Of a stretch of DNA of 64,000 nucleotides, positions 31,801 to 45,736 are shown piece after piece (the stretch's first letter is position 1; each line of letters starts with the position of its first letter). The notes below the pieces were generated by a model, which saw only the letters and a program-made list of their open reading frames with translations, was not told the origin of the DNA and searched no databases. A program made the translations under genes and the position numbers. The stretch spans positions 1 through 64,000 of the forward strand of contig BDIU01000317.1 of NCBI GenBank assembly GCA_002118135.1, given 5' to 3'. This stretch comes from Trebouxia sp. TZW2008 (taxonomy: Eukaryota > Chlorophyta > Trebouxiophyceae > Trebouxiales > Trebouxiaceae).

Positions 31801-33288
31801 AGTTCAAGTCGCAGGAGATCAATGGACCCAAATGCAGGCTTTGGCAATCCCATCTTAATATACACATGGGGCTTGAGTCTGTGCATGGTGTGCATCGTGG
31901 CCAGAAAGATTCGCTTTGCACCCTCTATGAAACAGTCTCATATTGTCAATCTCACTGGCACATGGCATAAAGGAGACATAAAACACATGTTTCCAGAGCC
32001 CATGTGGCACATGCTTCACCATGCCAATCTTGATGTGGTTTGTCCCCAATATGAAAAAGTGCCAACGCAGGACATCCCAAAGCATCCAAATACCCAAAAC
32101 AGATGCGCCACATGCAGTCATCCATGCAGCGCAGAGGCTACAAGCTGCTCTTTTCATAGTTTTGGATGCCATTGTGTTGCAGACTAAACTGCACCAAGAT
32201 GGCATCCCACCCTATGACAAGCCCTGCATGATGGGTCCAGGAGGTCCTTTTGCTTTGACAACAGAGGGTTAGTGCACACCCAACCCTCCCACCGTGTTGA
32301 AGCTGTTGATTGGTGCAGGGTCTGACAGCATGTCTAATGCATGTCTAATGCATGTCTATCCCCCAATAATGACTGTCTTGATGCCATCGCTTTGGTGCAG
32401 ATTCAACAGCAGCACCATATGCTGGTTTCATCCTCTGACTGCTTCAATGCTGTTACTCTGATGCAGGTTTGACAGTGGCACCCTCAAGAACTTCCAGGAG
32501 TGGAAGCTTCAGCAAGCTTCAATGAAGGCAGCTCAGCAAAGGTCAGCTCCTCAAGAGCAGCATTGCTGTTTGCACTATATGCCTAGTCAGATGCTGCAGA
32601 TGTTGATCAAACAACACCCTGCACATGTACAGCTGATCAAGCTATGACCGTCCTTGCCAACTGGCAAGCATCACCCTATTCTGCTCACGGCCATACCATT
32701 GTGACCCCTTGATGCCTGACATGAGCGTGCACTGCAATGCAAGACTGCAAAGCCAATCTGCTTTGGTACATCCTTCTGAGGGGACACAGTGTCCAGCACT
32801 CTTTCAAAGAATGATTTGCTCCTATTTTGCATAGATTTTGCATTGATACAATAGATCATTGCAACATACAATCCTGTTGTGATCATTCCCAATATTGTTC
32901 AGGTCGCCACCATCAGGCGTCAGTGCCTCTCCATCAGATACCTCAGTGTTGGATCAAGCTGACCCAACAAGGGAAGCAGACAACGACGTCTTTGCTTCCG
33001 GCACACCCAGCAAGAGGTCCCCTGGCTCCTCTACCAGCCCTACTGCCGCCTCGACGCCCTTGGCGGCTGCTGCAGCAGCTGCCCCTGCAGCCAGCAAGGA
33101 GACCGCTGCTGCTGCTGTTGCTGAGAAGCCTGCCAGCACAACCACAGCAGGTGCTGCTGCCGCCGCTGCTGAGCCTTCGAAGGCAGAGTCTGCAGGCACT
33201 TCAGGTACCAGCCTACCCTGTCTTGCTGTGACTGCATACTGCTGCCTGCTGTCATTTGTCACGGCAACATCATCGACGTCGCTTGTCT

Positions 33289-33319
<31 letters not shown>

Positions 33320-36300
33320 GTTGCTGAGACGCCCGCTAGCACAGCACCAAGACCTCAGCTACCAGGCTTCCCTGTCTTGCTACGTTCCCATTCTTAGGCC
33401 ATACTTTGCCTGTCACACAAACCGTGTTGGTCTTGTTTGCCTTTACAAGGGAATGAAAGGACTGTGCCCTTTGCTGGGCTTTGCCTTTGCACATCTGCGA
33501 GTGGCAGGCAAGAAGTTAGGCCGATACTGTGCAGGGCTTGCATGGTCTGTTGGTTTGTTATTGCATGCACCCATCGGCATCTGTATTGTTTACCTATAAG
33601 AGACAGGATGCACCGCGTCAGCACAGGCTTGCTGATGTGGACTCGCAGCACAGTGCAACAATGGTGCCCCAATGTATTTGCTGCATATAACATTGACTTT
33701 CACAGCAGGCGCTGCAGCGACTCAGACTGCCACCACCCCTTCAGCAGCTGTGCCCAAGTCCAAGCTGAACCCATTTGCTCGGGAGTTCAAGCTGAATGTG
33801 AATGCGCCTTCCTTCACCCCTGGCAGCAAGCCACCACAAGTACAGAGCTCCGCAGCTTCTACTGCTGGTGGGCACGGTTCAAGTCCCGCTCCTGCAGCAC
33901 GCACTTCCCAGCCGTCTGGAGACCAAAGGTGCTTGCCACCCTCAAAAATCACTCTTATGGCTCTGCTGCTGTTGCGTGTTGATGTCTGCTGTATGGTGCT
34001 CAATTTTGCTGCTACTGGCAGCAAGCCACCACAAATACAGAGCTTTGCCGCTGCTGCTGCTGCTGCTGGTGGCCAGGGTTCAAGTCCCGCTCCTGCAGCA
34101 CGCACTTCCCAGCCGTCTGGAGACCAAAGGTGCTTTGCACCCTCACAGCTCACCCATGTGCCTCTGCTGCTGCTGCTTGTTGATGTATGCTAGGCGCTGT
34201 CCTGTCTTGCTGTTTCTGGCAGCAAGCCACCCCAATTGCAGAGCTCTGCCGCTCCTGCTGCTGATGTGCAAAATACAAGTCCTGCGCGTGTCAACACATA
34301 CTTCTTAGCTGTCTGGAGACTAAAGGTGCTTTCCACCCTCATGCTCTGCTCAATTTGCTCTGCTGCTGGCAGCTGTTAATGTACCCTGTGTGGTTCTCTA
34401 TCTTGCTGTTGCTGGCAGCAATTCACTCAAGATGCAGAGCTCTACCGCTTCTGCTGCTGCTAGGCAGAGTTCAAGCTCCGCACCTGCAGCACGTACATTC
34501 CGACCATCTGGAGATTGAGGTCCTTTCCTCTCCCTTGGCTCATTCACATGCCTCTGCTGCGGTTGTTTGTTGATGTATGTTGCATGGTGTCCTGTCTTGC
34601 TATTCCTGGCAGCAAGCCTCCACAAATGCATAGTGAAATGCAGCAAGCCGTGTGCCTGCAGCACGCATCTCACAGCCGTCTGGAGATCAAAGGTGCTTGC
34701 CACCCTCACAGATCACTTGTATGCCTCTGCTGCTCGTCTTTGTTGCCTGTTGCTAATGCTGTATGCCGTCCTGACCTGCTATCCCTTCACGTGCAGTGCG
34801 TGCCAGCTTGTTGTCCCCAGTTGTATGCTGTCTTGTCTTGCTGTCTAACAGCATCATTGAAAAGCTGTGCCCTGTGTGTGCCTGCCGATGCAAGCCGCTC
34901 GTGCAACTAACAACCTGGAACAGCTGTCACTCAGGCAGCTGCCAGCAGCTCAGGAGAGGAGAGGCACTCATGGCCCGTAAAGGCAGCGCAGCCTTAGCAC
35001 AACAGGATCACTCACAGCAAAGCAGCTGTTGATAGCATCATTCACACGCTGTGCTCTGTGTAGACTGACTGGCGCTATTTGTGCAGGCAACAACCTGGTG
35101 CAGCAGTCACTCAAGGAGCTGCCAGCAGCTCAGGGGAGGAGAGGCATTCGTACCCAGTGAGTGCAGCGCAGTTTGGGTTACCCATAGCAAAGCAGCTGCT
35201 GACAGCAGCATTCGCAACAAGCTGTGCTTTGAGAGTTCTGACTGGCACTACACTGCAGGCAACAACCTGGTGCAGCAGTGACACCAGCACCTGCCAGCAG
35301 CTCAGGGGAGGAGAGGCAGTCACGGCCTTTGAGTGCAGCGCATCCTGGGCACAGGGGCGCCCACAGCAGGCCTGCCTCTAGCCCCCAGGGTCGCAATAGG
35401 GGTCTCAGCCCTGCCTCCTCAGGTAACCCCTGCAGACTTTTGGTTGGACCAGGGGGTCCAGAAATGACTGAGTCTCAGGCCTGAAAATGTGCATCAGTGA
35501 TGGCCAGCGCATGATGCAAATCCTCAGTCACAGGGTATGGGTGGAGATTGTGGCGCTTCCTTCATGACCTTCAGTGCCTCACTCAAGCGCACTTTCTACA
35601 GGGCAATATAGGTCTCAGGTTTATGCCAAAACTGATCATGTTGCTAGTCTTTGTTGCTTGGCGAGTGAAGGATTGCCGCATTCCGTGAAAGGTTGCTGAT
35701 GTAGTCTCCTTTACTGAAGTTGTTAGCATGTGTTGCTCAGTCTTCCTTTTCCAGCTGAGGAAGACAACCCTCCAGAGCAACTCTGTGCTGCTGTGACATT
35801 AAGCCATTCTGCTCACAAAGGCGGATGAACACCTTTGGTTTGGTGAACAACCTTGCATCTGCAAGTGCAACTGCTGGTCTTCAGAGATTTGCACGCTGCA
35901 ACTGCAAGGTTGTTGACCCGATCAAAGATGGCCATCAGTGTGAACTGGCAGGAAGGCGCCGATCTCAGATGCGGCATAGAAGCTGTGTTAGCTGAAAGGT
36001 GCAAGGAAGAGCGAGAGAACATACAAATGCAAGGTTGTCTGATCATTCACAGATGACCAGCAGCCTGAACTGGCAGGAAGCTGCATTGATGCTAGATGCA
36101 GCATAGCAGCTATGACAGCTGAAAGGCGCAATTGAGGGTTAGAATTGAGGGTTAGAAAACATGTCAAGAAGTTGCACGCTGAGTAACAGACAACCAGACT
36201 GCACTGCTGGTCTTCAAAGATTTGCACAAACCTGCAGGCACCTCCTCTTGTCAGCTCTGGGTGCAGCTGCTTGCATCGCTCACACCATTCCTTTCTGTTG

Positions 36301-37773
36301 AACATAGCGTGTGCTGCAGATCGAGATCAGCTTGTTGTATTTTGAATATACTTGCCCTGGTAGGTTGCAATTGTGCTGCAGATCGAGATCAGCTTGTTGT
36401 ATTTTGAATATACTTGCCCTGGTAGGTTGCAACTGGCCTCCATTGTGCTGAGATTAGCTTATTGTCTACCAAGCATAAGTATGCCTGCAGGCTGCAATTG
36501 GTCCCCTTTGTACTGAGATCAGCTCGATTTTCATCAAGCATTCTTGTGCTTGCAAGCCGCACAACAGCACTACGCAATGGGCTCACTCTCTGGGCATGCA
36601 TGTGGGATGAGCTTACAATGTCACTAAGCATATCTGTGCTTGCAAGTTGCACACAAACCTCTGATGTGTGTCTATTCAGGGCACCTTGGACCCAGTCGAC
36701 GGCAGCATATGCCATCATCAGAGCACATGTGGGCTCAGTCCCAGGGCATGCATATGGCAGACTCCCGGCCCAATGCACACATGGGTGTGCCTGGTGGCAT
36801 GCCCATGCAGATGTCTGGCGGCTACATGGTGCAAGGCATGATGCCTGGAATGATGCCAGGCATGCCCATCATGAGCGCAGGTTGGTTTTGATATATTGTG
36901 ATGGTACACTAGCTATAGCGCGCTTGGCATGATGGCTGGTATGATGCCAGGCGTGCCCATCATGAGCGCAGGTCTGGTTTGATATGTGTTGATGGTACAC
37001 TAGCTACATGGTGCCAGGCATGATGCCTGCAATGATGCTTGGCATGCCCGTCCTGAAAGAAGATCTGTTATGTGTCATGATGACACACACTAGCTACATA
37101 TTGCAAGGCATGATGCCTGGATTGATGCTTGGCATGCCCGTAATGATCGTAGATTTGCTGTATGTCATGATGACACACTGGCTACATGGTGCAAGGCATG
37201 TCGCCTTGAATGATGCCTGGCATGCCCATCATGAACGAGTGCAGGTCTGTCAGGCTAAGGTATAGGACAAGAAAGGCCCAACATGTCAGGCATCATAACA
37301 GCAGCCTCTGTGAGCAGAAGCAGCCTGGGTCTTTGAGTCTATGTCAGGTTGACACACGAGCTGCATGTGCTGGCATAAGCTGCCCTGAATGCCTGGCTGT
37401 GCTTGTTGCGGCAACCCTACATGCTCTGCTGCTTTTTACGGTGCCCATAGCCTGCAACATGTGTCAATATATAATGACTTGCGCAGGTTCACCTGACCAA
37501 ATCATTGGATACATGCCAAACCAGATGAGGCCATACAGTCATCAAGCATATGGCATGGTCCCCAGCCAGTACCACAATGGCATGATGTATGGTGAACATA
37601 TGAACCAGCCTGGGCCAAATGGTCGACCTCCAATGTACTCACATGGGTATCAGGCACCAGTTCACTCTGGCATGCAACAGGTCCCCTTAAATCGGCCAGT
37701 CTCTGGCTCCCTTCATAGATCAGGCAGCGCTGGTCTAGCTCACTTGTCTCATCCTGGTGGCACTCAGAGATAG
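28878..37773 (+). CDS. ATXN2: Ataxin-2 homologue (Lsm-type domain, LsmAD, PAM2)
   Basis: Ataxin-2/Pbp1/CID3-4 proteins bind RNA and poly(A)-binding protein and work in mRNA stability, translation and stress granules. Exon 1 (28878-29108) starts MLPRDSRKQTGGRGGRNIKP. Exons 1 and 2 (29198-29475) make the Lsm-type domain: LIGYTVEVEV joined to KSGAVYQGIFHTA, then IIKSADLVSLFAKDV. Exon 3 (29811-30117) is LsmAD: AKWDQFAANKQLFGTQ, YDEDLYTTKLD, EAERLAAEIQGRVAS. The exon from 30668 adds IDEEDLYSAVRRD. The exon from 31381 has RAEHNKVRSHLTGSKKERSS and ALNLNPGSAK. The exon at 33701-33928 carries the PAM2 motif SKLNPFAREFKLNVNAPSF. The Met/Gly/Pro-rich tail (HMGVPGGMPMQMSGGYMVQG) and last exon (SPDQIIGYMPNQMRPYSHQA) end at the TAG, 37773. 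The centre has three exon-duplication arrays, so many isoforms are possible. Confidence 0.93.
29718..29775 (+). repeat. Short dispersed repeat A, copy 4
   Basis: GAGCTGGGCCTTCTGAGCCT then GCCTAGCATGCATTTC and GATGAATGAACGAG. It is in ataxin-2 intron 2, just before the LsmAD exon. Confidence 0.7.
33822..34692 (+). repeat. Array of five exon-plus-intron units in ataxin-2
   Basis: A unit of about 195 bp (acceptor CTGGCAG, mini-exon, donor GGTGCTT and intron) occurs five times. Mini-exons lie at 33827-33928 (102 nt), 34022-34129 (108), 34223-34325 (103), 34419-34519 (101) and 34613-34692 (80). The first two keep the frame (KPPQVQSSAASTAGG, SSPAPAARTSQPSGDQ). Of the last three, two have shifted lengths and one has an in-frame TGA. 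Confidence 0.9.
34896..35420 (+). repeat. Second exon-unit array in ataxin-2 (three copies)
   Basis: Units of about 170-187 bp start near 34898, 35086 and 35256. In the ataxin-2 frame they read TAVTQAAASSSGEERHSWPV, AAVTQGAASSSGEERHSYPV and AAVTPAPASSSGEERQSRPL. The last continues to ASSPQGRNRGLSPASSG and a donor at 35422. Confidence 0.85.
35840..36240 (+). repeat. Two diverged copies of a ~145-190 bp unit in an ataxin-2 intron
   Basis: Elements such as GAACTGGCAGGAAG, ATGCGGCATAGAAGCTGTG and CTGCTGGTCTTCAGAGATTT occur twice in the same neighbourhood. The segment lies in the large intron between 35422 and about 36680, where no exon is recognised. Confidence 0.65.
36311..36660 (+). repeat. 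62-bp tandem repeat in an ataxin-2 intron
   Basis: Two nearly identical 62-bp units start at 36311 and 36373 (GTGCTGCAGATCGAGATCAG and on). About four diverged units follow to 36660 (CTGAGATTAGCTTATTG, CTGAGATCAGCTCGATT, ATGAGCTTACAATGTC). Confidence 0.9.
36822..37255 (+). repeat. Third exon-unit array in ataxin-2 (five copies, ~90 bp)
   Basis: Units begin at 36822, 36913, 37004, 37094 and 37182, with periods of 91, 91, 90 and 88 bp. Each contains a GMMPGMMPGMPIM-type coding stretch and most have an adjacent intron-like AT-rich piece (GATGGTACACTAGCTA). The first is coding (SGGYMVQGMMPGMMPGMPIM); others may be alternative exons. Confidence 0.9.
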
Positions 37774-38279
37774 CATCGTATGGCAGACTTGCTATCACAG
37801 ACACTCTGCATTGCAGACACGACCTCTGCAGGAGCTTCCATGCATTTGGCAAAACTGGATCTGTGTAAGGTGCTCTGCCTGCATCCTGACTCGTTTACTC
37901 TGCTGTTGTGCATCGGTTTCTGGTCTTGATTACATTTCAGAACACTGGAAACAAGTTTCTCCAACTCAGATGTGCCGTCTACATGCAACACTGCAAGCTG
38001 TACATACGAAGTCCAACACGGACATTATCTATCAATGCGCTGCATGTAAGGCAACAGGAGACACAGTGATTCTGAGGCCTGTCGATATTGCACAATGTGT
38101 GCCATGTCTCGGGTATTATGCAAGCAATCAGTATTGCGCTGTGATTCTGCAGAAAAGTAACATCATAGCTCAAATTGTCTTATAAGAGTGCAAATCAAGT
38201 ATGTGGTGCATTATAAGCACATTGCACATCACTGAACTGCAGCTCTTAATTTGGCAAGCAACCAGTTTTGTTGAGGGCT
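37774..38279. other. Spacer between convergent ataxin-2 and UBC13 3' ends
   Basis: No gene is recognised. The two flanking genes end toward each other, so this is probably shared 3' untranslated sequence. It is CpG-poor and has no repeat of note. Confidence 0.6.
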
Positions 38280-39962
<1,683 letters not shown>

Positions 39963-40348
39963 CAGGAAGTTAAATCAGGACCCACACGACGGACTCGACT
40001 AGCACTTTGGCTGGACTCGTGCAGTGATCGCTGTTTCTGTGCAAACCAGGCCGGTGGTATCGCCGATGGTAATGCGGGACTTGAAGGCAACAAAATGTTT
40101 GCGATCTTGGCGTTCAACGCACTCTGCGCTCCGCTCTTCTTGAAATCCCCGCGGCAATCCCAAAGTGCGAAGTGAAGCTTTCACTGGCATCTCTGCAGAT
40201 GGCATGAGTATTGCAAAGCGCTTGAGCGGTTGCTGCCAAGTCGCTTGATTGTGATATACATGCGCAACACTTTCTGGCACTAGGAGAAAGCACGGGACTT
40301 GCCATTGCTCGCGTTTCCTAAATAGTTGAAGCCCAAAGGCTTGACGCC
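39963..40348. promoter_or_regulatory. Bidirectional promoter, UBC13 / small membrane protein
   Basis: 386 bp lie between divergent start codons. The interval is CpG-rich (GACTCGACTAGCACTTTGGC, CGCTCTTCTTGAAATCCCCG) compared with the introns on either side. No individual element is identified. Confidence 0.7.
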
Positions 40349-40860
40349 ATGGCTGGAGGAGGCGGAGACGGTCACGCCGGATACCCAAAAGGTGTCAGCA
40401 CAGCTGCATTTCGAAGATTTCTGACCTGCGTTGGATACTGATGCAACGTCTGTGTTCAGGGGTTTGGTCCCCAGCTGGAGGTTGGTGGGCTGATCCTGTA
40501 CACTGGAGACGCAATACTGCACTGACATTTGGGTGCGTTTTCGAGGCGAAAGCTCCTCGGGATCTTTATAGTAGCAACAGCAGTTTCAACGATCCTCACT
40601 ATGCAAAGAGGTTGCAAAATAATCGAATTTTGGCATGCAGAGCTATAATTCTCCTTGGCATACCTGTGTTCAGGATGTCTGCAAGGCTTGAGGTATGCCC
40701 AGCTCTCTATATACATGCTGATGCCATATTCAACTAATGATCTTTGACCTTTGCTTTGCAGCAACGACCTCTGCCGCCTACTCGACCAATCCCTTCTCAG
40801 AGATGGTGTAAAAACTTTCCAGAGGGTAGTCCTACTGCCGCTGGGAAGAGCTCAGATTAG
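40349..40860 (+). CDS. Small one-helix membrane protein of the WWADP/RPIPSQ type
   Basis: Four exons, all with matching phases: 40349-40391, 40460-40532, 40641-40692 and 40762-40860, giving 88 residues. The N-terminus is Gly-rich (MAGGGGDGHAGYPKG). Then comes WSPAGGWWADPVHWRRNT, a single hydrophobic segment (ALTFGAIILLGIPVF), then ARLEQRPLPPTRPIPSQRWC and KNFPEGSPTAAGKSSD. I recall small proteins with the same GGWW..P..W.RNT and RPIPSQ.WCKNF signatures in plants and green algae, some listed as mitochondrial complex I-associated. I cannot confirm this from sequence alone. Size, a single helix and a short charged tail would fit an accessory subunit of an inner-membrane complex. The consistent splice phases make the gene model strong even though the function is not. 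Confidence 0.8.
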
Positions 40861-42022
40861 GGCATAATGGCAATCATGTACCAAGATTTTGGTCAATGTT
40901 CAGTGGCAGACAAATAGGCTGGCAAGCTCAAAACGGGGTTTCAGCATTGGCTTGCGTGCAGATCTACCAACTGCAAAAGCGCACGCTGAATCGTGCTCAA
41001 GTGCCAATTCATTCTGCTTGGACCATACAGTATGATACACAGCTGCCTCTCCTGCAGATGCTTCCAATGTCCTAGCCAGTCTGAGGCATTTCACTGCATG
41101 CTGAAGATGCAAACCTGCCTGCATCATCAAAGTCTATTTTGCATGCTAATAGTATGTGACTCATGAGCAAAGTCTGAAGCTAGCTCTGGTGTTTTGAAAG
41201 CAGGGTTCCTTTTCCACTTTCCGTTGTTTGACTGCTCAAAGCTGCACTGTTCAGGCGATGAGTGTCCTGTACCTAAATTTTGGCAATGTAAAAACACCTT
41301 CAGACAGTGAGATTGGACATTGCTGGCATTCAACAGTTGCATGTCTTTGTGCCACATGCTTACTCACATGACACCCAAGGCGCGATAGCTGACGTGTGCT
41401 GAGTGTTGGTCTTGAGCAGGTCCGGTGCAAAATGACCAGAACATGTCAGTGCATGCACCAAGAATAGACTAGGTTCAATGCTGCAGCTGCAGCTTTGTGC
41501 AACCATCACGAGGCAAATGCAGAATAATGTATGTGGGCATGAGCACAAATATGTCAGTAGCAGCACAGAAAGACAGAAAGCTTGGAGCGCAGACAGGCAG
41601 GAAATTGAAGGACAGTGCCATTGACACAGCAGCATGAAATGCAGAGTGTTGCACAACAGCAGAAGCTGGTTACAGCCTAAAGCATTGTACACCACATGAT
41701 AGCAGACCATACCAGGACTTGCTATGCAGACACACAACAATACGTCCAGACAAAGTGCACGACTGTAAATAGCTGACATGGAAAGTCTGAAGGTTTGCGG
41801 TAGAATGAGCAACACTGTCTTGCAAAAGATCATGCTTTGTGCAATGGAACAATGTCCATGTGGAAGGCCTAGCACATGTAGACTCAAGTGCTGACAACCA
41901 CAGCCTGGGCAAAAGCTTGCCCCAAATGCCACGGTCATCATCTCTGACAATTCCTGTAAATGGACCAACTGCGTAGCCCTTGCAATGCTTCCAGCAAGAC
42001 TGGGCTGAAACACAGCAAACGA
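40861..42022. other. Spacer, no gene recognised
   Basis: Lies between the 3' ends of the small membrane protein and 14-3-3. A minus-strand open frame at 41360-42013 reads as Cys/Leu-rich with no splice or domain logic and is probably chance. The sequence is CpG-poor, as in other non-promoter DNA here. Confidence 0.55.
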
Positions 42023-43622
<1,600 letters not shown>

Positions 43623-44559
43623 CGTGGCTGACTGTTATTGACAAAGAAACACCCAAAGCTACGCTTGCAAAAGTTCGCTGCACTGCCTGATTTCACCTAG
43701 AGTAGCGCCAAGGGCTTTCGCAGCCGACAATATTTTATGGATATTCAAATTTCGTCGAACGAGCTTTGCTACCAGAATCCTCGAGCTCAGCACGGAGCTT
43801 GACACTTGTACATGACCGATGCGCGGACCCCGCAGCGATGCGCTGTGCTGTCGTCTGCAGCAGTTTCAGCAAATCTGCTTCCGCCTGTTGCAGTGATGCT
43901 TGGTTCCCACAGTCAAGCCAAGCGAGCTGTATTCGGTGGAGGTAGAGTTCAGCGCTCAAGCACTGCACGAGCCGACGTGCTTGCTACGCGGTGTGTAAAG
44001 TATATCGTGGGGATTGCCATCATGTCAGCAAGTTATTGTGCCCATTTCTTTGCCGACGCCACTCACCTTATTTAGAAATACACCGTGACTGGTACTGGGC
44101 GGAGCATGCTGTGACGGCAGAACCTGGATGCAATGCATGCATTCTGTACATTATTCTTCAGGCTCGACACATTCGGGCAAGTTCAGCGGTCACTGTAGGC
44201 ACCATGACGTGTGGAGTCTTACAAGTGCATGCTTGTGGAAAAGATCACAAGGCAACAGTTTGATGGCCTAAAGGTGCTGTAGGAGCACTGAACCTCTGTC
44301 TCATTTGCTGACAGACATATTGTTGCAGCAGGCAGAGACAGAAAGTTTGCTACGGCAGCAAAATGTCGTTGCCTAAAACACATTTGTCAACATGGCCATA
44401 TGCATCAATTGCAATAGCTTGACCTGTGCGCGTATATAGTCAGCAGCTTTTACAGAAAGCTGTCTGATGTGCGTTGCAACCATATTTGCAGAGTACTGGG
44501 TTGTGCTTTGCTGATCCTAACAATGGAGTGTTACACCCATCTTTGCAGAAGCATGAAGC
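43623..44559. other. CpG-rich 14-3-3 promoter and unassigned DNA
   Basis: About 43623-44060 is CpG-rich. On the minus strand, 43735-43966 is open after a TGCAG acceptor and reads CLSAELYLHRIQLAWLDCGN and on to a stop. It could be the last exon of an unrecognised small gene or part of a 5' leader. Right of 44060 I see nothing definite. Confidence 0.4.
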
Positions 44560-45117
44560 TCAGCGCCCAGTGCGATTTTTGCGCTTCATAATAAATCCAC
44601 CTGCTGCAGCAGCAACAGCACCAGCAGGGGCAACGCTCTGATCCTCATAATTGTTGTGAGTGTCAAGTCTTGACCTTGATTCAGGATTGCCTTGAGGAGA
44701 ATAGTCAACACGCATACAGCGTCCATACAGTACTACTGTGTGTTGGAAGAGGCTGTGTGCATATTTTGCAGAGACCTGCATGCAAATTAGCAGCATCTGT
44801 CCAAAACTCGTGGACGGATCTCTTTAAGCTTAGCGCAACTCACCACAGAGTCATAATGGCAGAAGCCAAACTTCACTCTGCTAGCATCTTTGGCTTCTGG
44901 TAGATTGATTGAAGCGACTGGCCCAGCCTGCGCAGCAGATTACCTTGAGCTGATCTGCAAACAGCGAAAGAGCCGACCTTTGGAGCACCAGCAAGGGAGC
45001 TTGCACGTCACTAAGGCAGACCTGGATGCAGATATCATAAAGCACTCGCTTGCTGACTCGCGGGTCAAGATTGCCTAGAAATAGTGCGTCTGTCACCTGC
45101 TGCTGATCTTGAGCCAT
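44560..45117 (-). CDS. Single-RRM RNA-binding protein (RBM7/SF3B4-like RRM)
   Basis: Three exons, 45022-45117, 44844-44927 and 44560-44775, give 131 residues. One RRM fills most of the protein. RNP2 is ALFLGNLDP in MAQDQQQVTDALFLGNLDP. Helix 1 is VSKRVLYDICIQAGPV, RNP1 is VKFGFCHY, and the end of the domain is YAHSLFQHTVVLYGRCMRVD. The RNP1 is short of the usual Gly-Phe-Gly-Phe, reading KFGFCHY. The tail has NPESRSRLDTHNNYEDQ and a basic end, KRKNRTGR. The LYGR..RVDYS strand resembles the RRMs of RBM7, RBM11 and SF3B4, but a second RRM is absent. A plant-type RBM7-like protein is the best guess. Its exact role (nuclear exosome targeting or splicing) is not shown by the sequence. Confidence 0.85.
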
Positions 45118-45736
45118 AGTGTTTCACGGCATGCCGAAAATGCCTTGCATTTTCGTGCCTGCAGGGCGTCACAGTCACTTTGTCTACGATCTCTCACGAT
45201 CACGAGCTGTCTGTGTTCTGACACCGCGCAAATCAGCGTTTTGCAGCCGATGAACACAAGCTAAACACACCACTAGCCTGTCCGAGCCATTCAAGCCAGC
45301 TTTACGGTCTAACGCGCAAGTACAATGTGAAGTCGTGAGTGCCATCTTCAGGTCTCGTGGTTTCGGAGCGGCTCTCAAAGCACCTTCACAGGAAACTTCA
45401 TCCGAAAGCACATGGCATGCACGTACTATGAGTTGCATCAGAGGTCGCTTGAGCTTGATGAACATTTCGTCATTGCCAGTTTGCGGCACGAAAATGTCTG
45501 GCTGTAACAGCAAGAGTCTCGCTCTCCCTCTCCACAGCGCTCAATTTGATCAGTTCTCAAATTGCTCAATTCCATGCATTCAGGCGACAATGACATTCGA
45601 AGCAAGGTAAGCCCATACCAAATCAGGCAAATGTAGCCCCCTTTGTGACCCAAAGCCCATGCTAAGCAAGGTCTCAGAATTGCTCTGAGGTAGATGAGGC
45701 AAGCTGTGACTGCTTTGCGGATCAATGATGGCGCGC
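45118..45736. other. CpG-rich spacer, promoter of the RRM gene
   Basis: About 45120-45480 is CpG-rich and should hold the RRM gene promoter. Both strands have coding-like open stretches, such as SAIFRSRGFGAALKAPSQET (plus) and EMFIKLKRPLMQLIVRACHV (minus), which overlap antisense. At most one can be real. I could not build a gene from either. Confidence 0.4.

Noticed and set aside
32954..33262. Minus-strand Ala-rich frame over the ataxin-2 Ala/Ser exon
   Set aside because: GC-rich codon repeats of the ataxin-2 exon leave the opposite strand open. There is no independent support.
33870..33900. tRNA T-loop-like GGTTCAAGTCCCG in ataxin-2 (two copies)
   Set aside because: It encodes part of the GSSPAPAARTS mini-exon and no acceptor stem or anticodon arm is found around it.
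41360..42013. 217-codon minus-strand open frame after 14-3-3
   Set aside because: Cys/Leu/Ser-rich with no domain, no CpG-rich start and no splice logic. It lies where 3' untranslated sequence is expected.
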